From Pusillimonas sp. TS35 (lineage in GTDB: Bacteria; Pseudomonadota; Gammaproteobacteria; Burkholderiales; Burkholderiaceae_B): 64,000 nt of DNA. Positions 46,237 to 55,763 of the stretch are shown here, piece by piece. The notes beneath the pieces were generated by a model. The model saw only the letters and a program-made list of their open reading frames with translations, did no database searches and was not told the origin of the DNA. The position numbers were made by a program, and so were the translations under genes. The stretch is from the NCBI RefSeq assembly GCF_009857885.1, contig NZ_WWER01000005.1, positions 186,001 through 250,000 of the forward strand, read 5' to 3'. Numbering within the stretch: position 1 is the stretch's first letter; every line of letters begins with the position of its first letter.

Positions 46237-46884
46237 GTGAATATTGTCCGGAATACTGTGGTGCGCGCCTGGGCGCGCACAATCTTTGTTTGTCGCCCAT
46301 GGCGCAGTGCGCTGGAGCAGGCGGTGTTTGGCCTGATCGTGGCCGGCCTGTTGCCGGGCCTGTCGGGCAGCGTGTTTGCCCAGCCTCGTGCCGAACTGCC
46401 CAGTGGTGGTTATGAGCTTGCCGGCCGCGTGGTACGGGTGGCCGATGGTGATACCTTGACTTTGCTGGTCAATGGCGGGCAGCAAAAGGTGCGGCTGGCC
46501 AGCATCGATGCGCCCGAAGTCACCAAAGACGCGCGGCAGCCAGGCCAGCCCTACGCGCAGGCATCGCGCGAATCACTGGCAGATATGGTGGCGGGCAAAA
46601 ACCTGGTTCTGCGCTGCTACGAACGCGATCGCTACAAGCGCAACATCTGCGACGTGCCGCTGCCCGATGGTGACACCGCTAATCGCCGCCAGGTCGCCCG
46701 CGGCATGGCTTGGGCCAATATGGAAGGCCGAGGCCGGTATATGCGAGACGACGCCTTGCCACGCCTGCAGGAGCATGCCCGTCGCCAGCGCCTGGGCCTT
46801 TGGCAGGATCGTGACCCAGTGCGCCCCTGGCAGTGGCGTTATCAGTGCTGGCGGCAAAAGCAGTGCCAGGGCGCGCACGAATGA
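46237..46884 (+). CDS. Secreted thermonuclease-family (SNase) nuclease
   Basis: 215 residues with GTG start (46237). A basic N-terminus and a hydrophobic stretch (ALEQAVFGLIVAGLLPGLSGSVFAQ) form a Sec signal cleaved near residue 49. The staphylococcal nuclease domain (~60-200) has the calcium/active-site elements VADGDTLTLLV, KVRLASIDAPE and a catalytic arginine in the first motif. An RYKRNICDV segment stands where the second arginine motif is expected. The C-terminus is Trp/Gln-rich with Cys residues. Its stop overlaps the binding-protein start as ATGA, so nuclease and oligopeptide transporter are coupled. Confidence 0.88.
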   Translation: MNIVRNTVVRAWARTIFVCRPWRSALEQAVFGLIVAGLLPGLSGSVFAQPRAELPSGGYELAGRVVRVADGDTLTLLVNGGQQKVRLASIDAPEVTKDARQPGQPYAQASRESLADMVAGKNLVLRCYERDRYKRNICDVPLPDGDTANRRQVARGMAWANMEGRGRYMRDDALPRLQEHARRQRLGLWQDRDPVRPWQWRYQCWRQKQCQGAHE

Positions 46885-49109
46885 CGCCGGCGCTGCTGCG
46901 CGCAATCGGCCCCCTGCTGGGGGCGGCCCTCGTCCTGCTGCTTGCAGCGTGCTCGCGCGAACCCATCAACAGTCCCTACGCGCGCGACAAAATCAGTGAA
47001 AACGTGCTGTACACCGCTTTCACGCAGCGTTCGCCCAAATACCTGGATCCCGCCAGTTCCTATTCCACCGACGAAACGCCGTTCACATATTCGATCTACG
47101 AGCCGCTGTACGGTTACGATTACCTGGCGCGGCCCTACAAACTGATACCGCGCGCTGCCGCGGCCGTTTCGCCGCCCGCCTACTATGACAGCGAAGGCAA
47201 GCGGCTGCCGGATGATGCGCCGGGCGAACAAGTGGCGGTGAGCATCTACGACGTCCCCATCAAGCGCGGCATTCTCTATGCTCCCCACCCCGCCTTTGCG
47301 CGCGGTGCCCACGACAGCTATGTATATTGGCCGCTCAAGCCCGGCGAGCTTGACAACAAATTCGGGCTGAACGATTTTGCGCAGACCGGTACCCGTGAAT
47401 TACTCGCCGCCGATTACGTCTATGCATTCCGCCGTTTGGCCAGTCCCCGTGTCGTGTCACCCATATATGGCACGATGGCCGAGCATATTGTCGGCATGCG
47501 CGAATACGGCGAGGCGCTCAAGCGCGCCGAAGCCGCCGTCAAGCCGGATCCGTCCACCGGCATGCGGCCTTGGCTCGACTTGCGCGCCCAAGGGTTCGAT
47601 GGTGTGCAAGCACTGGATGACCATACTCTGCGCATAAAAGTCATCGGCAAATACCCACAGTTCAAATATTGGCTGTCGATGACATTTACCGCGCCCATCC
47701 CTTGGGAGGCAGACCGCTTTTACCACCAGCCGGGCATGGCGGAGCACGATCTATCGCTCAACACCTGGCCCGCCGGAACCGGCCCCTATATGTTGGTCGA
47801 GTCTATCGTCAACCGCCGCCACGTACTGGCGCGCAATCCCAACTTTCGCGGTGAGCCCTACCCCTGTATAGGTGAACCAGGCGATCGCGAAGCCGGCCTG
47901 CTCGATGACTGCGGCAAGCCCACGCCGTTCATCGACCGCATCGTGTTTTCCCTTGAAAAGGAAAGCGTGCCGCTGATGGGCAAGTTCATCCAAGGCTATT
48001 ACGACATACCCGACGCCGCGGCTGGCGATTATGGTGTGGCCATGACGGTCGCCGCGTCGGATTCCGCTGAAAAAGCCGCCCTGTATGCGGATCATGGCCT
48101 GCAATTGCGCAGCGCCACTGAGGCACAGCTGTTCTACCTGGGGTTCAATTGGCTTGATCCCGTGGTGGGCAAGGGCGATACGCCAGCGCAGCAGCAAAAA
48201 AACCGCAAGCTGCGCCAAGCCATCAGTATTGCCTTCGACTGGGAGCAGTTTGTGGCAATCTTCCAGAACGACCAGGCACAGGTTGCGCAGGGGCCCATTC
48301 CCCCTGGGGTGCTGGGCTACCAGCCGCCGCCGGCAGGCATCAACCGCAACGTCTACCAGGTGGAGGGCGGCCATGCGGTACGCAAACCTATCAGTGAGGC
48401 AAAGCGGCTGCTGGCCGAGGCAGGCTACCCCGACGGCCGCGATGCCAAGACCGGGCGCCCCCTGATCCTGTATTTCGACTCTTCCGGCGGTATGGGCTCC
48501 AGCGCGATGCTCGACTGGATGCGGCGCCAGTTGGGTGAAATCAATATACAGCTCGAAGTGCGGGCCACCGACTACAACCGTTTCCAGGACAAAATGCGCA
48601 ACGGCACCGCGCAGATGTATATGTGGGGCTGGGTGGCGGATTACCCCGATGCGGAAAACTTTCTCTTCCTGCTGTATGGGCCCAACGCCAAGGCCGGAAA
48701 AGGCGGCGAAAACGCCTCTAATTACAGTAACCCTGCGTACGATCGCCTGTTTGAGCAGATGCGCTACCTGGATGACGGGCCCGAAAAAGAAGCGCTGGTG
48801 CATCGGATGGTAGATATCGTGCGCCATGACGCGCCCTGGATGTTCGGCTGGTTTCCCAAGTCGGGCGGCGCTTATCAGGCTTGGGTGCACAATGCCAAGC
48901 CCACCCAGATGGTGCGCAACACGCTGCAGTACCTGCGCATCGATCCGAGCATGCGGGCACGCAAAATAGACGCCTGGAACCGCCCGGTGTGGTGGCCGCT
49001 ATGGCTGTTGGGCGTGCTGGCTGCTGCCGGCATGGTTTACGTGTGGCGCGCCGCCAAGCGGCGCGATCGCCTCGCGGCCAGCGGCGCGCGGGTCGGAGAC
49101 TCATCATGA
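46881..49109 (+). CDS. Oligopeptide ABC transporter substrate-binding protein (YejA/SBP_bac_5 type)
   Basis: From the ATG at 46881 it has 742 residues, the large form of family 5 binding proteins as in YejA. The lipoprotein signal is LLGAALVLLLAACSRE (lipobox LAAC), so it is tethered to the outer face of the inner membrane. Conserved family parts are ISENVLYTAFTQRSPKYLDPASS at the N-terminus, TGTRELLAADYVYAFRRLASP, and AKRLLAEAGYPDGRDAKTG. It ends KIDAWNRPVWWPLWLLGVLAAAGMVYVWRAAKRRD, an unusual C-terminal transmembrane segment. It overlaps the permease start as ATGA. Confidence 0.95.
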   Translation: MTPALLRAIGPLLGAALVLLLAACSREPINSPYARDKISENVLYTAFTQRSPKYLDPASSYSTDETPFTYSIYEPLYGYDYLARPYKLIPRAAAAVSPPAYYDSEGKRLPDDAPGEQVAVSIYDVPIKRGILYAPHPAFARGAHDSYVYWPLKPGELDNKFGLNDFAQTGTRELLAADYVYAFRRLASPRVVSPIYGTMAEHIVGMREYGEALKRAEAAVKPDPSTGMRPWLDLRAQGFDGVQALDDHTLRIKVIGKYPQFKYWLSMTFTAPIPWEADRFYHQPGMAEHDLSLNTWPAGTGPYMLVESIVNRRHVLARNPNFRGEPYPCIGEPGDREAGLLDDCGKPTPFIDRIVFSLEKESVPLMGKFIQGYYDIPDAAAGDYGVAMTVAASDSAEKAALYADHGLQLRSATEAQLFYLGFNWLDPVVGKGDTPAQQQKNRKLRQAISIAFDWEQFVAIFQNDQAQVAQGPIPPGVLGYQPPPAGINRNVYQVEGGHAVRKPISEAKRLLAEAGYPDGRDAKTGRPLILYFDSSGGMGSSAMLDWMRRQLGEINIQLEVRATDYNRFQDKMRNGTAQMYMWGWVADYPDAENFLFLLYGPNAKAGKGGENASNYSNPAYDRLFEQMRYLDDGPEKEALVHRMVDIVRHDAPWMFGWFPKSGGAYQAWVHNAKPTQMVRNTLQYLRIDPSMRARKIDAWNRPVWWPLWLLGVLAAAGMVYVWRAAKRRDRLAASGARVGDSS

Positions 49110-50083
49110 CGCGCTATGTTTTACGGCGGCTCCTCTACGGTGCGCTCATTCTGGTTGGCGTCAACCTGCTCACATTTGTGCTGTTCTTCGCCGTCAACAC
49201 GCCAGATGACATGGCGCGGCTGGCGATCGGGGGGCAGCGCGTGAGCCAAACTGCCATCGACCGCTGGAAGGCCGAGCGCGGCTATGACAAGCCGCTGTTC
49301 TTCAACGCCGAGGCAACCGGCTCAAGCGCCTGGACCAATACAGTTTTTTACCAGCGCTCTGTGCCGCTCCTGCGCTTTGATTTCGGCTTTTCCGATCAAG
49401 GGCGCGACATCGGCCACGAGGTTGGCGCTCGCATGGTGCCCAGCCTCGCCCTTGCGTTACCCACGTTTGTGCTCGGGTTGGCGGTATCGATCGCGTTTTC
49501 GCTGCTGCTGGTGTTTTTCAAGGGCACACAGCTTGATTTTGCCGGGGTGGTGATCTGTGTCGTGTTGCTGTCCATCTCGGGCCTGTTCTACATCATTGCC
49601 GGGCAGTGGTTGTTTGCGAAGGTGCTGCAATGGGTGCCGTATTCCGGGTATGTAGATGGTTGGGCCAGCGTACGTTTTCTGGTATTGCCGGTGCTGGTCG
49701 GCATTATTTCTGGCCTGGGGTCACAGGCGCGCTTTTACCGTACCTTGTTCCTGGAAGAGGCTGGCAAGGATTACGTGCGCACTGCTCGCGCCAAGGGCCT
49801 GCGCGAAAGCGCGGTGCTGTTCCGGCACGTGCTGCGCAATGCAATGCTGCCCATCCTCACTGGTACTGTCTCGGCCATCCCATTGTTGTTCATGGGTAGC
49901 CTGATTTCCGAGTCTTTCTTCGGCATACCCGGCTTGGGCAGTTACACCATCGATGCCATCAACGCCCAGGATTTTTCCATTGTGCGCGCCATGGTGTTTC
50001 TCGGCTCGGCCCTCTATATCGTGGGGCTGATACTGGCTGATATTTCCTATACGCTCGCCGACCCGCGCGTACGATTCGAGTGA
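49106..50083 (+). CDS. Oligopeptide ABC transporter permease (YejB-like)
   Basis: 325 residues, six helices, DppB/OppB/YejB type. The N-terminal TRYVLRRLLYGALILVGVNLLTF is the family signature, and EEAGKDYVRTARAKGLRESAVLFRHVLRNAMLPIL is the EAA loop. A longer upstream frame is not real. The start overlaps the binding-protein stop by 4 bp. Confidence 0.95.
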   Translation: MTRYVLRRLLYGALILVGVNLLTFVLFFAVNTPDDMARLAIGGQRVSQTAIDRWKAERGYDKPLFFNAEATGSSAWTNTVFYQRSVPLLRFDFGFSDQGRDIGHEVGARMVPSLALALPTFVLGLAVSIAFSLLLVFFKGTQLDFAGVVICVVLLSISGLFYIIAGQWLFAKVLQWVPYSGYVDGWASVRFLVLPVLVGIISGLGSQARFYRTLFLEEAGKDYVRTARAKGLRESAVLFRHVLRNAMLPILTGTVSAIPLLFMGSLISESFFGIPGLGSYTIDAINAQDFSIVRAMVFLGSALYIVGLILADISYTLADPRVRFE

Positions 50084-50090
50084 GCGCGCC

Positions 50091-51599
50091 ATGCCCAAGT
50101 TTGTGTTTCTCTGGACTGACGTTTTCATCCTTCTGCTTGCGGCGGGGATATTGGCTTATGCTTGGCGTGTCAGGCGCAGTGCTTCGCTGCGCCAGGCCTG
50201 GGCCCACATCGGCCGTACAACGTCAGCCATGTGCGCGGCGGTGGTGCTGGTTTTCTTTGCCGGCGCCGGATTGCTTGATTCCATTCATTATCGGCCGCTG
50301 CTGCCACCCGTGGCGGGGCAGGCGGGCACGCCGGTCTATTCGCCCGTGCTGCGCTCGGCGCTGGACGATCTGCTTGTGCTCACCAATCTTTCCGCGCGTG
50401 AGCAAACGTACTCGGCTCCGTTGGCCATTCGGCGTTTCACCAAGGAAACCGAGTTGATCGACGGCGAGCCAGTGCGTGATTATCCCCGCTTGAAGCACGC
50501 CGGCCAGGGGGTGGAAGACGGCGCCACACACCACGCGGACGTATACCGGCGGCTTGCGACGGGCTTGGCAATAGGCCTTGCCGCCAGCGCCGTTGTGGCG
50601 GGGCTGCTGACGCTGGCGCATCTACGCGGCGGTCGAGGCACGGGCGCAGCCTGGCGAACCTGGTGGCGCGGCGAGGCCGACATGCCCTGGCGCGCCATGT
50701 GGCTCACGCTCAGCGTGCTCTTGTTGCTCACCAGCGTCGCGCTGGCCCTGAGCACTAATTACCATGTGCTGGGCACCGACCGCACCGGCAACGATGTGCT
50801 GTGGCAGTGCATCAAGAGCATACGCACCGCGCTGGTAATTGGTACGCTGACTACGCTTGCCATGCTGCCACCGGCGCTGGTGTTCGGCATTTCGGCGGGC
50901 TACTTCAAAGGCCGTATCGACGATATCATCCAGTACGTTTACACCACGCTCACATCCATACCCGGCGTATTGCTGATCGCAGCCTGTGTGCTCATGATGC
51001 AGGTATATATCGACAACAATCCCGACCTCTTCGACACCGTGGCTTCCCGGGCCGACCTGCGCTTGTTCCTGCTTTGTATGATCCTGGGCCTGACGGGCTG
51101 GGCTGGTTTGTGCCGGTTGCTGCGCGCCGAAACCTTGAAGCTGCGCGAACTCGAATACGTGCAGGCCGCCCGGGCTTTCGGCATCAGTCATTGGCGCATT
51201 ATGCGCCGGCATCTGCTGCCCAATGTCATGCACATCGTGTTGATCACGCTGGTGCTTGAGTTTTCCGGGCTGGTGCTGTACGAGGCGGTTCTGTCCTATC
51301 TGGGCATAGGTGTGGATCCTAGTACGCCCTCGTATGGCACCATGATCGATTCCGCGCGGCTGGAAATGTCGCGCGATCCGATGATCTGGTGGAATTTGCT
51401 GGGTGCATTCGTCTTCCTGCTGGCCTTGGTGCTGTCGGCCAACATTTTTGCCGATGCGGTGCAGGATGCCTTCGATCCCCGCATGCGACGCTTTCGAGCC
51501 CGGCCGGGCGGGGCAGTGCAGGCTGTGTCCCTCGGCGCCGCCGGTACGGCCGAACGTGCGGCAGGTGCGCGCGGCGCGTCGGATGGAGGCCTGCGATGA
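50091..51599 (+). CDS. Oligopeptide ABC transporter permease (YejE-like, extended)
   Basis: 502 residues, longer than DppC (about 300) but in the YejE style, with an extra N-terminal helical region (~1-230). The conserved LGTDRTGNDVLWQCIKSIRTALVIGTLTTLAM and the EAA loop LELEYVQAARAFGISHWRIMRRHLLPNVM-type motif are present. The C-terminal tail is Ala/Gly/Arg-rich. It overlaps the ATPase start as ATGA. Confidence 0.94.
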   Translation: MPKFVFLWTDVFILLLAAGILAYAWRVRRSASLRQAWAHIGRTTSAMCAAVVLVFFAGAGLLDSIHYRPLLPPVAGQAGTPVYSPVLRSALDDLLVLTNLSAREQTYSAPLAIRRFTKETELIDGEPVRDYPRLKHAGQGVEDGATHHADVYRRLATGLAIGLAASAVVAGLLTLAHLRGGRGTGAAWRTWWRGEADMPWRAMWLTLSVLLLLTSVALALSTNYHVLGTDRTGNDVLWQCIKSIRTALVIGTLTTLAMLPPALVFGISAGYFKGRIDDIIQYVYTTLTSIPGVLLIAACVLMMQVYIDNNPDLFDTVASRADLRLFLLCMILGLTGWAGLCRLLRAETLKLRELEYVQAARAFGISHWRIMRRHLLPNVMHIVLITLVLEFSGLVLYEAVLSYLGIGVDPSTPSYGTMIDSARLEMSRDPMIWWNLLGAFVFLLALVLSANIFADAVQDAFDPRMRRFRARPGGAVQAVSLGAAGTAERAAGARGASDGGLR

Positions 51600-53314
51600 G
51601 CGCGACGTACGGTATGCCGCCTCAGGGGCAGGGTAACGGTGTTCAAGCGGAGCCGGTCCTGGACGTCCAGGCGCTATCAGTTCAGATTTCCGGTGAAGCG
51701 GGGGTCAACGAGGCCGTCAAGGCTCTCAGCCTGACCATCGCGCGCGGCGAAACCTTTGCCCTGGTAGGAGAATCGGGCTGTGGAAAAAGCATGACGGCGC
51801 TGGCCTTGCTGCGGCTGCTGCCCGAGGCGGGCCGCATTGTTGCCGGCCGGATCATGCTGGGCGGTACAGAGCTGAACGGCCTGCCCGAGCAGGGCATGCG
51901 CGCTGTTCGCGGCGGCGCGATCGGTATGATTTTCCAGGAGCCCGCCACCAGCCTGAACCCGGTGATGACGGTGGGCGAACAGTTGTACGAGACTTTGCGC
52001 GCACATACCCGTCATCGCGGCCAGGCGCTGAAGGAGCGTGCCGCGTGGTGGCTCCAGCGGGTTGGTATTCCCGATGCCGTCCGACGCCTGAATGATTACC
52101 CTTTCCAGTTTTCGGGCGGGCAGAAGCAGCGCATCATGATCGCCATTGCGCTGGCGGCTGAACCCAGGCTGCTGGTTGCCGACGAGCCTACCACCGCGCT
52201 GGACGTTACGGTGCAGGCGCAAATTCTGCAGCTGCTGGCCGACATCCAGCGGGAGATGGGCCTGGCCATTTTGCTGATCACTCACGACCTGGCCGTGGTC
52301 AAGCACGTTGCCGACCACGTGGCCCTGATGCGTCACGGTGAAATCGTTGAAACCGTGGATGCCGCCACCTTTTTCCGTGCGCCGCGTCATCCATACGCGC
52401 GCGAGCTGCTGGCGGCTATTCCCACGTTCGAGAAACGCGGCCAGCCGCTCTCAGCCAGTGCCAGCCAGCAAGCGGCCGTAACGCCGGATGCAAGCGCCCC
52501 CACTGTACCAACGGCTGGTGGCTTATTGTTGTCGGTACGCGGCCTTACTGTTGCTTATGCCCGGCGCGGGCCCTTCTGGCGCCACCGACCCGGGCCGGTG
52601 CGCATCGTCAAAGGCGTTGATTTTGATCTGGCGGCGGGTGAAACGCTGGCGCTGCTGGGTGAGTCAGGCTGCGGCAAGACAACCATTGCCAAGGCGATGC
52701 TGCGTTTGCTCGATAAACAGGCGCAGGTGGGCGGCGAAGTGTTCTTCAAGGGCGATAACGTGCTGACCGCGCGCCGACGTGGCATGAAGGTGCTGCGCAA
52801 GTCCATGCAGATTGTGTTCCAGGATCCTTATGCGTCGCTGGATCCGCGCATGATGGTCGGCGAGATCTTGGACGAAGGCCTCGCGGCCTTGCATCCCGAG
52901 CGCTCGCGTACGCAGCGCGGCAATCAAGTACGCCGGTTGCTGGACAAAGTCGGTTTGCCGCGCGATACCGTAGGCCGCTATCCGCACGAGTTCTCGGGCG
53001 GGCAGCGCCAGCGCATTGCCATTGCACGCGCGCTCGCAGTGCAGCCAGCGGTGCTGATCTGCGATGAGCCTACGTCGGCGCTGGACGTCTCAGTGCAGGC
53101 GCAGATACTGGATTTGCTGCAGAATCTGCAGGTCGAGCTGAAAATCGCCTATTTGTTCATCACGCACAACTTCGGGGTAGTGGAATACTTGGCAGATCGG
53201 ATTGCCATCATGCACGCGGGTACAATAGTGGAACAGGGTGCTGCGCAGGATGTACTGAAACAGCCGGTGCACCCCGAAACCCGCCGCCTGCTGGCCGCCG
53301 TTCCGCGTCTGTAG
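51596..53314 (+). CDS. Oligopeptide ABC transporter, dual ATP-binding protein (YejF-like)
   Basis: 572 residues with two complete ABC domains. Domain 1 has Walker A GESGCGKSMT, the degenerate signature SGGQKQR, and Walker B LLVADEPTTALD. Domain 2 (from ~residue 320) has GESGCGKTTIAKAM, SGGQRQRIAIARAL and LICDEPTSALD. Each has the oligopeptide C-terminal extension with HPYARELLAAIP and HPETRRLLAAVP. It drives the YejBE-like pore. Start ATG 51596, GGAG upstream. Confidence 0.95.
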   Translation: MSATYGMPPQGQGNGVQAEPVLDVQALSVQISGEAGVNEAVKALSLTIARGETFALVGESGCGKSMTALALLRLLPEAGRIVAGRIMLGGTELNGLPEQGMRAVRGGAIGMIFQEPATSLNPVMTVGEQLYETLRAHTRHRGQALKERAAWWLQRVGIPDAVRRLNDYPFQFSGGQKQRIMIAIALAAEPRLLVADEPTTALDVTVQAQILQLLADIQREMGLAILLITHDLAVVKHVADHVALMRHGEIVETVDAATFFRAPRHPYARELLAAIPTFEKRGQPLSASASQQAAVTPDASAPTVPTAGGLLLSVRGLTVAYARRGPFWRHRPGPVRIVKGVDFDLAAGETLALLGESGCGKTTIAKAMLRLLDKQAQVGGEVFFKGDNVLTARRRGMKVLRKSMQIVFQDPYASLDPRMMVGEILDEGLAALHPERSRTQRGNQVRRLLDKVGLPRDTVGRYPHEFSGGQRQRIAIARALAVQPAVLICDEPTSALDVSVQAQILDLLQNLQVELKIAYLFITHNFGVVEYLADRIAIMHAGTIVEQGAAQDVLKQPVHPETRRLLAAVPRL

Positions 53315-53351
53315 GGCTTGAACGCGAAGCGTGCGCCCTCATATTACCCTT

Positions 53352-53813
53352 ATGGCACTTAAAGTTTACGATCTCGAGTGCGAACACGGCCACGTATTCG
53401 AAGGCTGGTTCGGCTCGGAAGACAACTACGAATCGCAGCGCGCGCGCGGGCTGCTGGCTTGTCCCGTCTGCGGCAGCCAGCAAGTCAGTAAAAAGCTGTC
53501 CGCGCCACGGCTCAATGTCGGGCATGCCAGGTCGGGCGGTAGCGCCGCGCCCCAGGCCGCCGCAGAGCAGCCCCAGGCTGCGCACGTGGCGCAGATCCAG
53601 GCTGAAGTCATGCGGCGCATCCGCGAAATCGTGCGTGCAACCGAAAACGTGGGCGACCGCTTCGCCCAGGAAGCCCGTCGCATGCATGAAGGCGAAGCCG
53701 AAGAGCGCGCTATACGAGGCACTGCCACGCCGTCAGAGCGCGAAGCGTTGGCCGCCGACGGCATTGCAGTCATGCCTATTCCGGATTTCCTCGACGACGA
53801 CCGGCTGCAATAG
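53352..53813 (+). CDS. DUF1178 family protein
   Basis: 153 residues from the ATG at 53352; an earlier in-frame start at 53331 adds 7 residues. The N-terminus MALKVYDLECEHGHVFEGWFGSEDNY is the DUF1178 signature, and C-P-V-C-G-S-Q at ~35-41 is a zinc-knuckle-like pair with the earlier cysteine. A Gln/Ala-rich linker and VMRRIREIVRATENVGDRFAQEARRMHEGE follow. Function unknown. Confidence 0.94.
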   Translation: MALKVYDLECEHGHVFEGWFGSEDNYESQRARGLLACPVCGSQQVSKKLSAPRLNVGHARSGGSAAPQAAAEQPQAAHVAQIQAEVMRRIREIVRATENVGDRFAQEARRMHEGEAEERAIRGTATPSEREALAADGIAVMPIPDFLDDDRLQ

Positions 53814-53833
53814 CCGGGTATATGAAATAAAAA

Positions 53834-53868
53834 AGCCGGGGCGCATGTGAAGCGCCCCGGCTTTTTTT
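53834..53868. terminator. Bidirectional terminator between the DUF1178 gene and efp
   Basis: AGCCGGGGCGC (53834-53844) pairs with GCGCCCCGGCT (53852-53862) across a 7-nt loop. An A-run precedes it and a T-run follows, so it can terminate both convergent transcripts. Confidence 0.93.
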
Positions 53869-53913
53869 GGATGCTGCGGCGGCGTACCCCGTTTGGTGGG
53901 GAGCCGTACGCCG

Positions 53914-54471
53914 TTACATGACACGGCTGCGGTATTCGCCCGTGCGCGTGTCGATTTCGATCTTGTCGCCGATGTTGCAGAACAACGGGACAGCGACTTC
54001 CATGCCGGTGTTGGTTTTGGCAGGCTTGAGTACCTTGCCCGAGGTGTCGCCCTTGACAGCCGGTTCGGTGTAGGTGATTTCGCGTACAACGATGGTGGGC
54101 AGTTCGACGGAGATGGCGCGGCCATCGTAAAACACGACTTCGACCTGCATGCCTTCTTCGAGGTAGCTCAGGGCGTCGCCCATGCTCTCGGCCTCGACTT
54201 CATACTGGTTGTACTCGGCGTCCATGAAGACATACATGGGATCGGCAAAGTAGGAATATGTGCATTCTTTCTTGTCGAGCACCACGACTTCGAACTTTTC
54301 GTCGGCCTTGTAGACGGACTCGCTGCCCGACCCCGACAGCAGGTTCTTGAACTTGAGCTTGACCACGGCCGAGTTGCGGCCCGATTTGTTGTATTCGGCC
54401 TTTTGCACGACGAGCGGGTCGCTGCCGACCATGACAACGTTGCCGACACGTAATTCTTGTGCGGTTTTCAT
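53914..54471 (-). CDS. efp: Elongation factor P, arginine-32 (rhamnosylated) type
   Basis: EF-P rescues ribosomes stalled on proline runs. 185 residues, three beta-barrel domains. The loop that enters the peptidyl-transferase centre is NKSGRNSA with R32 at the tip, where E. coli has lysine. EF-P of this type is activated by EarP, which rhamnosylates Arg32, and earP is the adjacent gene upstream. The C-terminal [24 protein letters not shown] is typical of the EF-P third domain. Confidence 0.97.
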   Translation of the reverse strand: MKTAQELRVGNVVMVGSDPLVVQKAEYNKSGRNSAVVKLKFKNLLSGSGSESVYKADEKFEVVVLDKKECTYSYFADPMYVFMDAEYNQYEVEAESMGDALSYLEEGMQVEVVFYDGRAISVELPTIVVREITYTEPAVKGDTSGKVLKPAKTNTGMEVAVPLFCNIGDKIEIDTRTGEYRSRVM

Positions 54472-54609
54472 GAAATATAAAACTCCGGTATGGATGCTCC
54501 GCCAAGAGGGGGGTGTGGGCCGGAGCAGACTTGCAAAGCGTGGTATTTTAACGCGTTCGACAGATTTTCGCTTATCGGACGGCTAGTTGCGGTTCAAAAA
54601 TGATGTTCG

Positions 54610-55740
54610 TCAAGGGGAGCGCACGGTGGCTTGGCGTTGCGTGGAGACGAAATCCACCAGAGTGGTGGCCAGGTCGGTACGCCCGGCCAATGTGGTGCAC
54701 CAGCCAGCCATGGCCGAGGACCACTGCGCCAACGGCGCCGGCGCCAGCAGCGGTGCGAGTGCGGCGTACAGACTGGTTTCATCGCTGGTGTTCCAGGCCC
54801 GCATGGCCTGTTTCACTGCATCGTTCAAGGGGGAGCAAGCCAGCCAGGCGTCCAGCTTGAGCAGGTGGGCCTCATCTTGTTGTCGGTAGATGTGCCAGAG
54901 CAGCGGGCGGCCAGCCCAGAGCCCGCGTACCAGTGAGTCCTCTCCGCGCACGCAGTTCAGGTCGCTGCTCCATAGAAGCCGGTCGAAACCGCGCTGATCG
55001 ATGAAGGGGATGTCGCGTACCCGCACAGCGCCATGCGTACCCCGCGGCAAGCCTGGGCAAACGCCGGTTGGCACCAGCACAATACTTGGCACGGCGCGGC
55101 TTGCCAAGGCCTTCAGCAGCGCCCGTGCCGGCGCATCTGGGTAGCAGAACAGCATCACCTGCCGCGCACGGCCTTCCAGCAGCGCTTCTACATCAGTACT
55201 TGCGAGCCCCAGGGCGTTGAGCAGCGCGGCACGCTCGCTTGGCCGTGTCAGCCAGCGGTCGCGTTCCTGCAGCAGGCCGGGCTCGCGCGGCAAGCCGCCG
55301 GTTCCAGGCACGAAGCCGGGAAAAAAGAACGCTTTGCGGATGCCGCTGGGCTGCAGGGAGGGCAGGGCGTGGCAGCCGCGTACCCAGTCTTCGGCGCTGA
55401 GGTATTCGAGGTTGACCCAATCACTGCCGCGTTGGGCCATGGCGTGGATGAATTCGGCCGGTGGATCGCAGGCGAAGGCCTCGATCACGACGTCATGAGG
55501 CGGCGGTAGATCGGCGCTCGAATGCCAGTGCCGGATTTCCACACCCGCCGCGTGTTGGATGGGCGCGCCTGTATCCACCCCAGGTTGGATACGAGCGAAG
55601 CTGTGCAAGTTATCCACCCAGAGTCGCACAGCGCCGACCCGGGCCATGGCGGCAAGCTGGCGCGCGAGGCGCCAGCACACGCCGATATCGCCGTAGTTGT
55701 CGATGACCCGGCAGAAGATATCGAAGGTCAGGGCAGACAT
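54610..55740 (-). CDS. earP: EF-P arginine-32 rhamnosyltransferase EarP
   Basis: EarP transfers rhamnose from dTDP-rhamnose to Arg32 of EF-P. The 376-residue protein has the GT104 family N-terminus FDIFCRVIDNYGDIGVCWRLAR, with the essential aspartates (D14, D18 here). C-terminal dTDP-rhamnose contacts are in LNCVRGEDSLVRGLWAGRPLLWHIY. It lies 138 bp upstream of efp on the same strand, so the modifier and its substrate are linked. rml genes for dTDP-rhamnose are not in the window. Confidence 0.95.
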   Translation of the reverse strand: MSALTFDIFCRVIDNYGDIGVCWRLARQLAAMARVGAVRLWVDNLHSFARIQPGVDTGAPIQHAAGVEIRHWHSSADLPPPHDVVIEAFACDPPAEFIHAMAQRGSDWVNLEYLSAEDWVRGCHALPSLQPSGIRKAFFFPGFVPGTGGLPREPGLLQERDRWLTRPSERAALLNALGLASTDVEALLEGRARQVMLFCYPDAPARALLKALASRAVPSIVLVPTGVCPGLPRGTHGAVRVRDIPFIDQRGFDRLLWSSDLNCVRGEDSLVRGLWAGRPLLWHIYRQQDEAHLLKLDAWLACSPLNDAVKQAMRAWNTSDETSLYAALAPLLAPAPLAQWSSAMAGWCTTLAGRTDLATTLVDFVSTQRQATVRSP

Positions 55741-55763
55741 CCCTAAGGTGGAACCCCTGCGCG

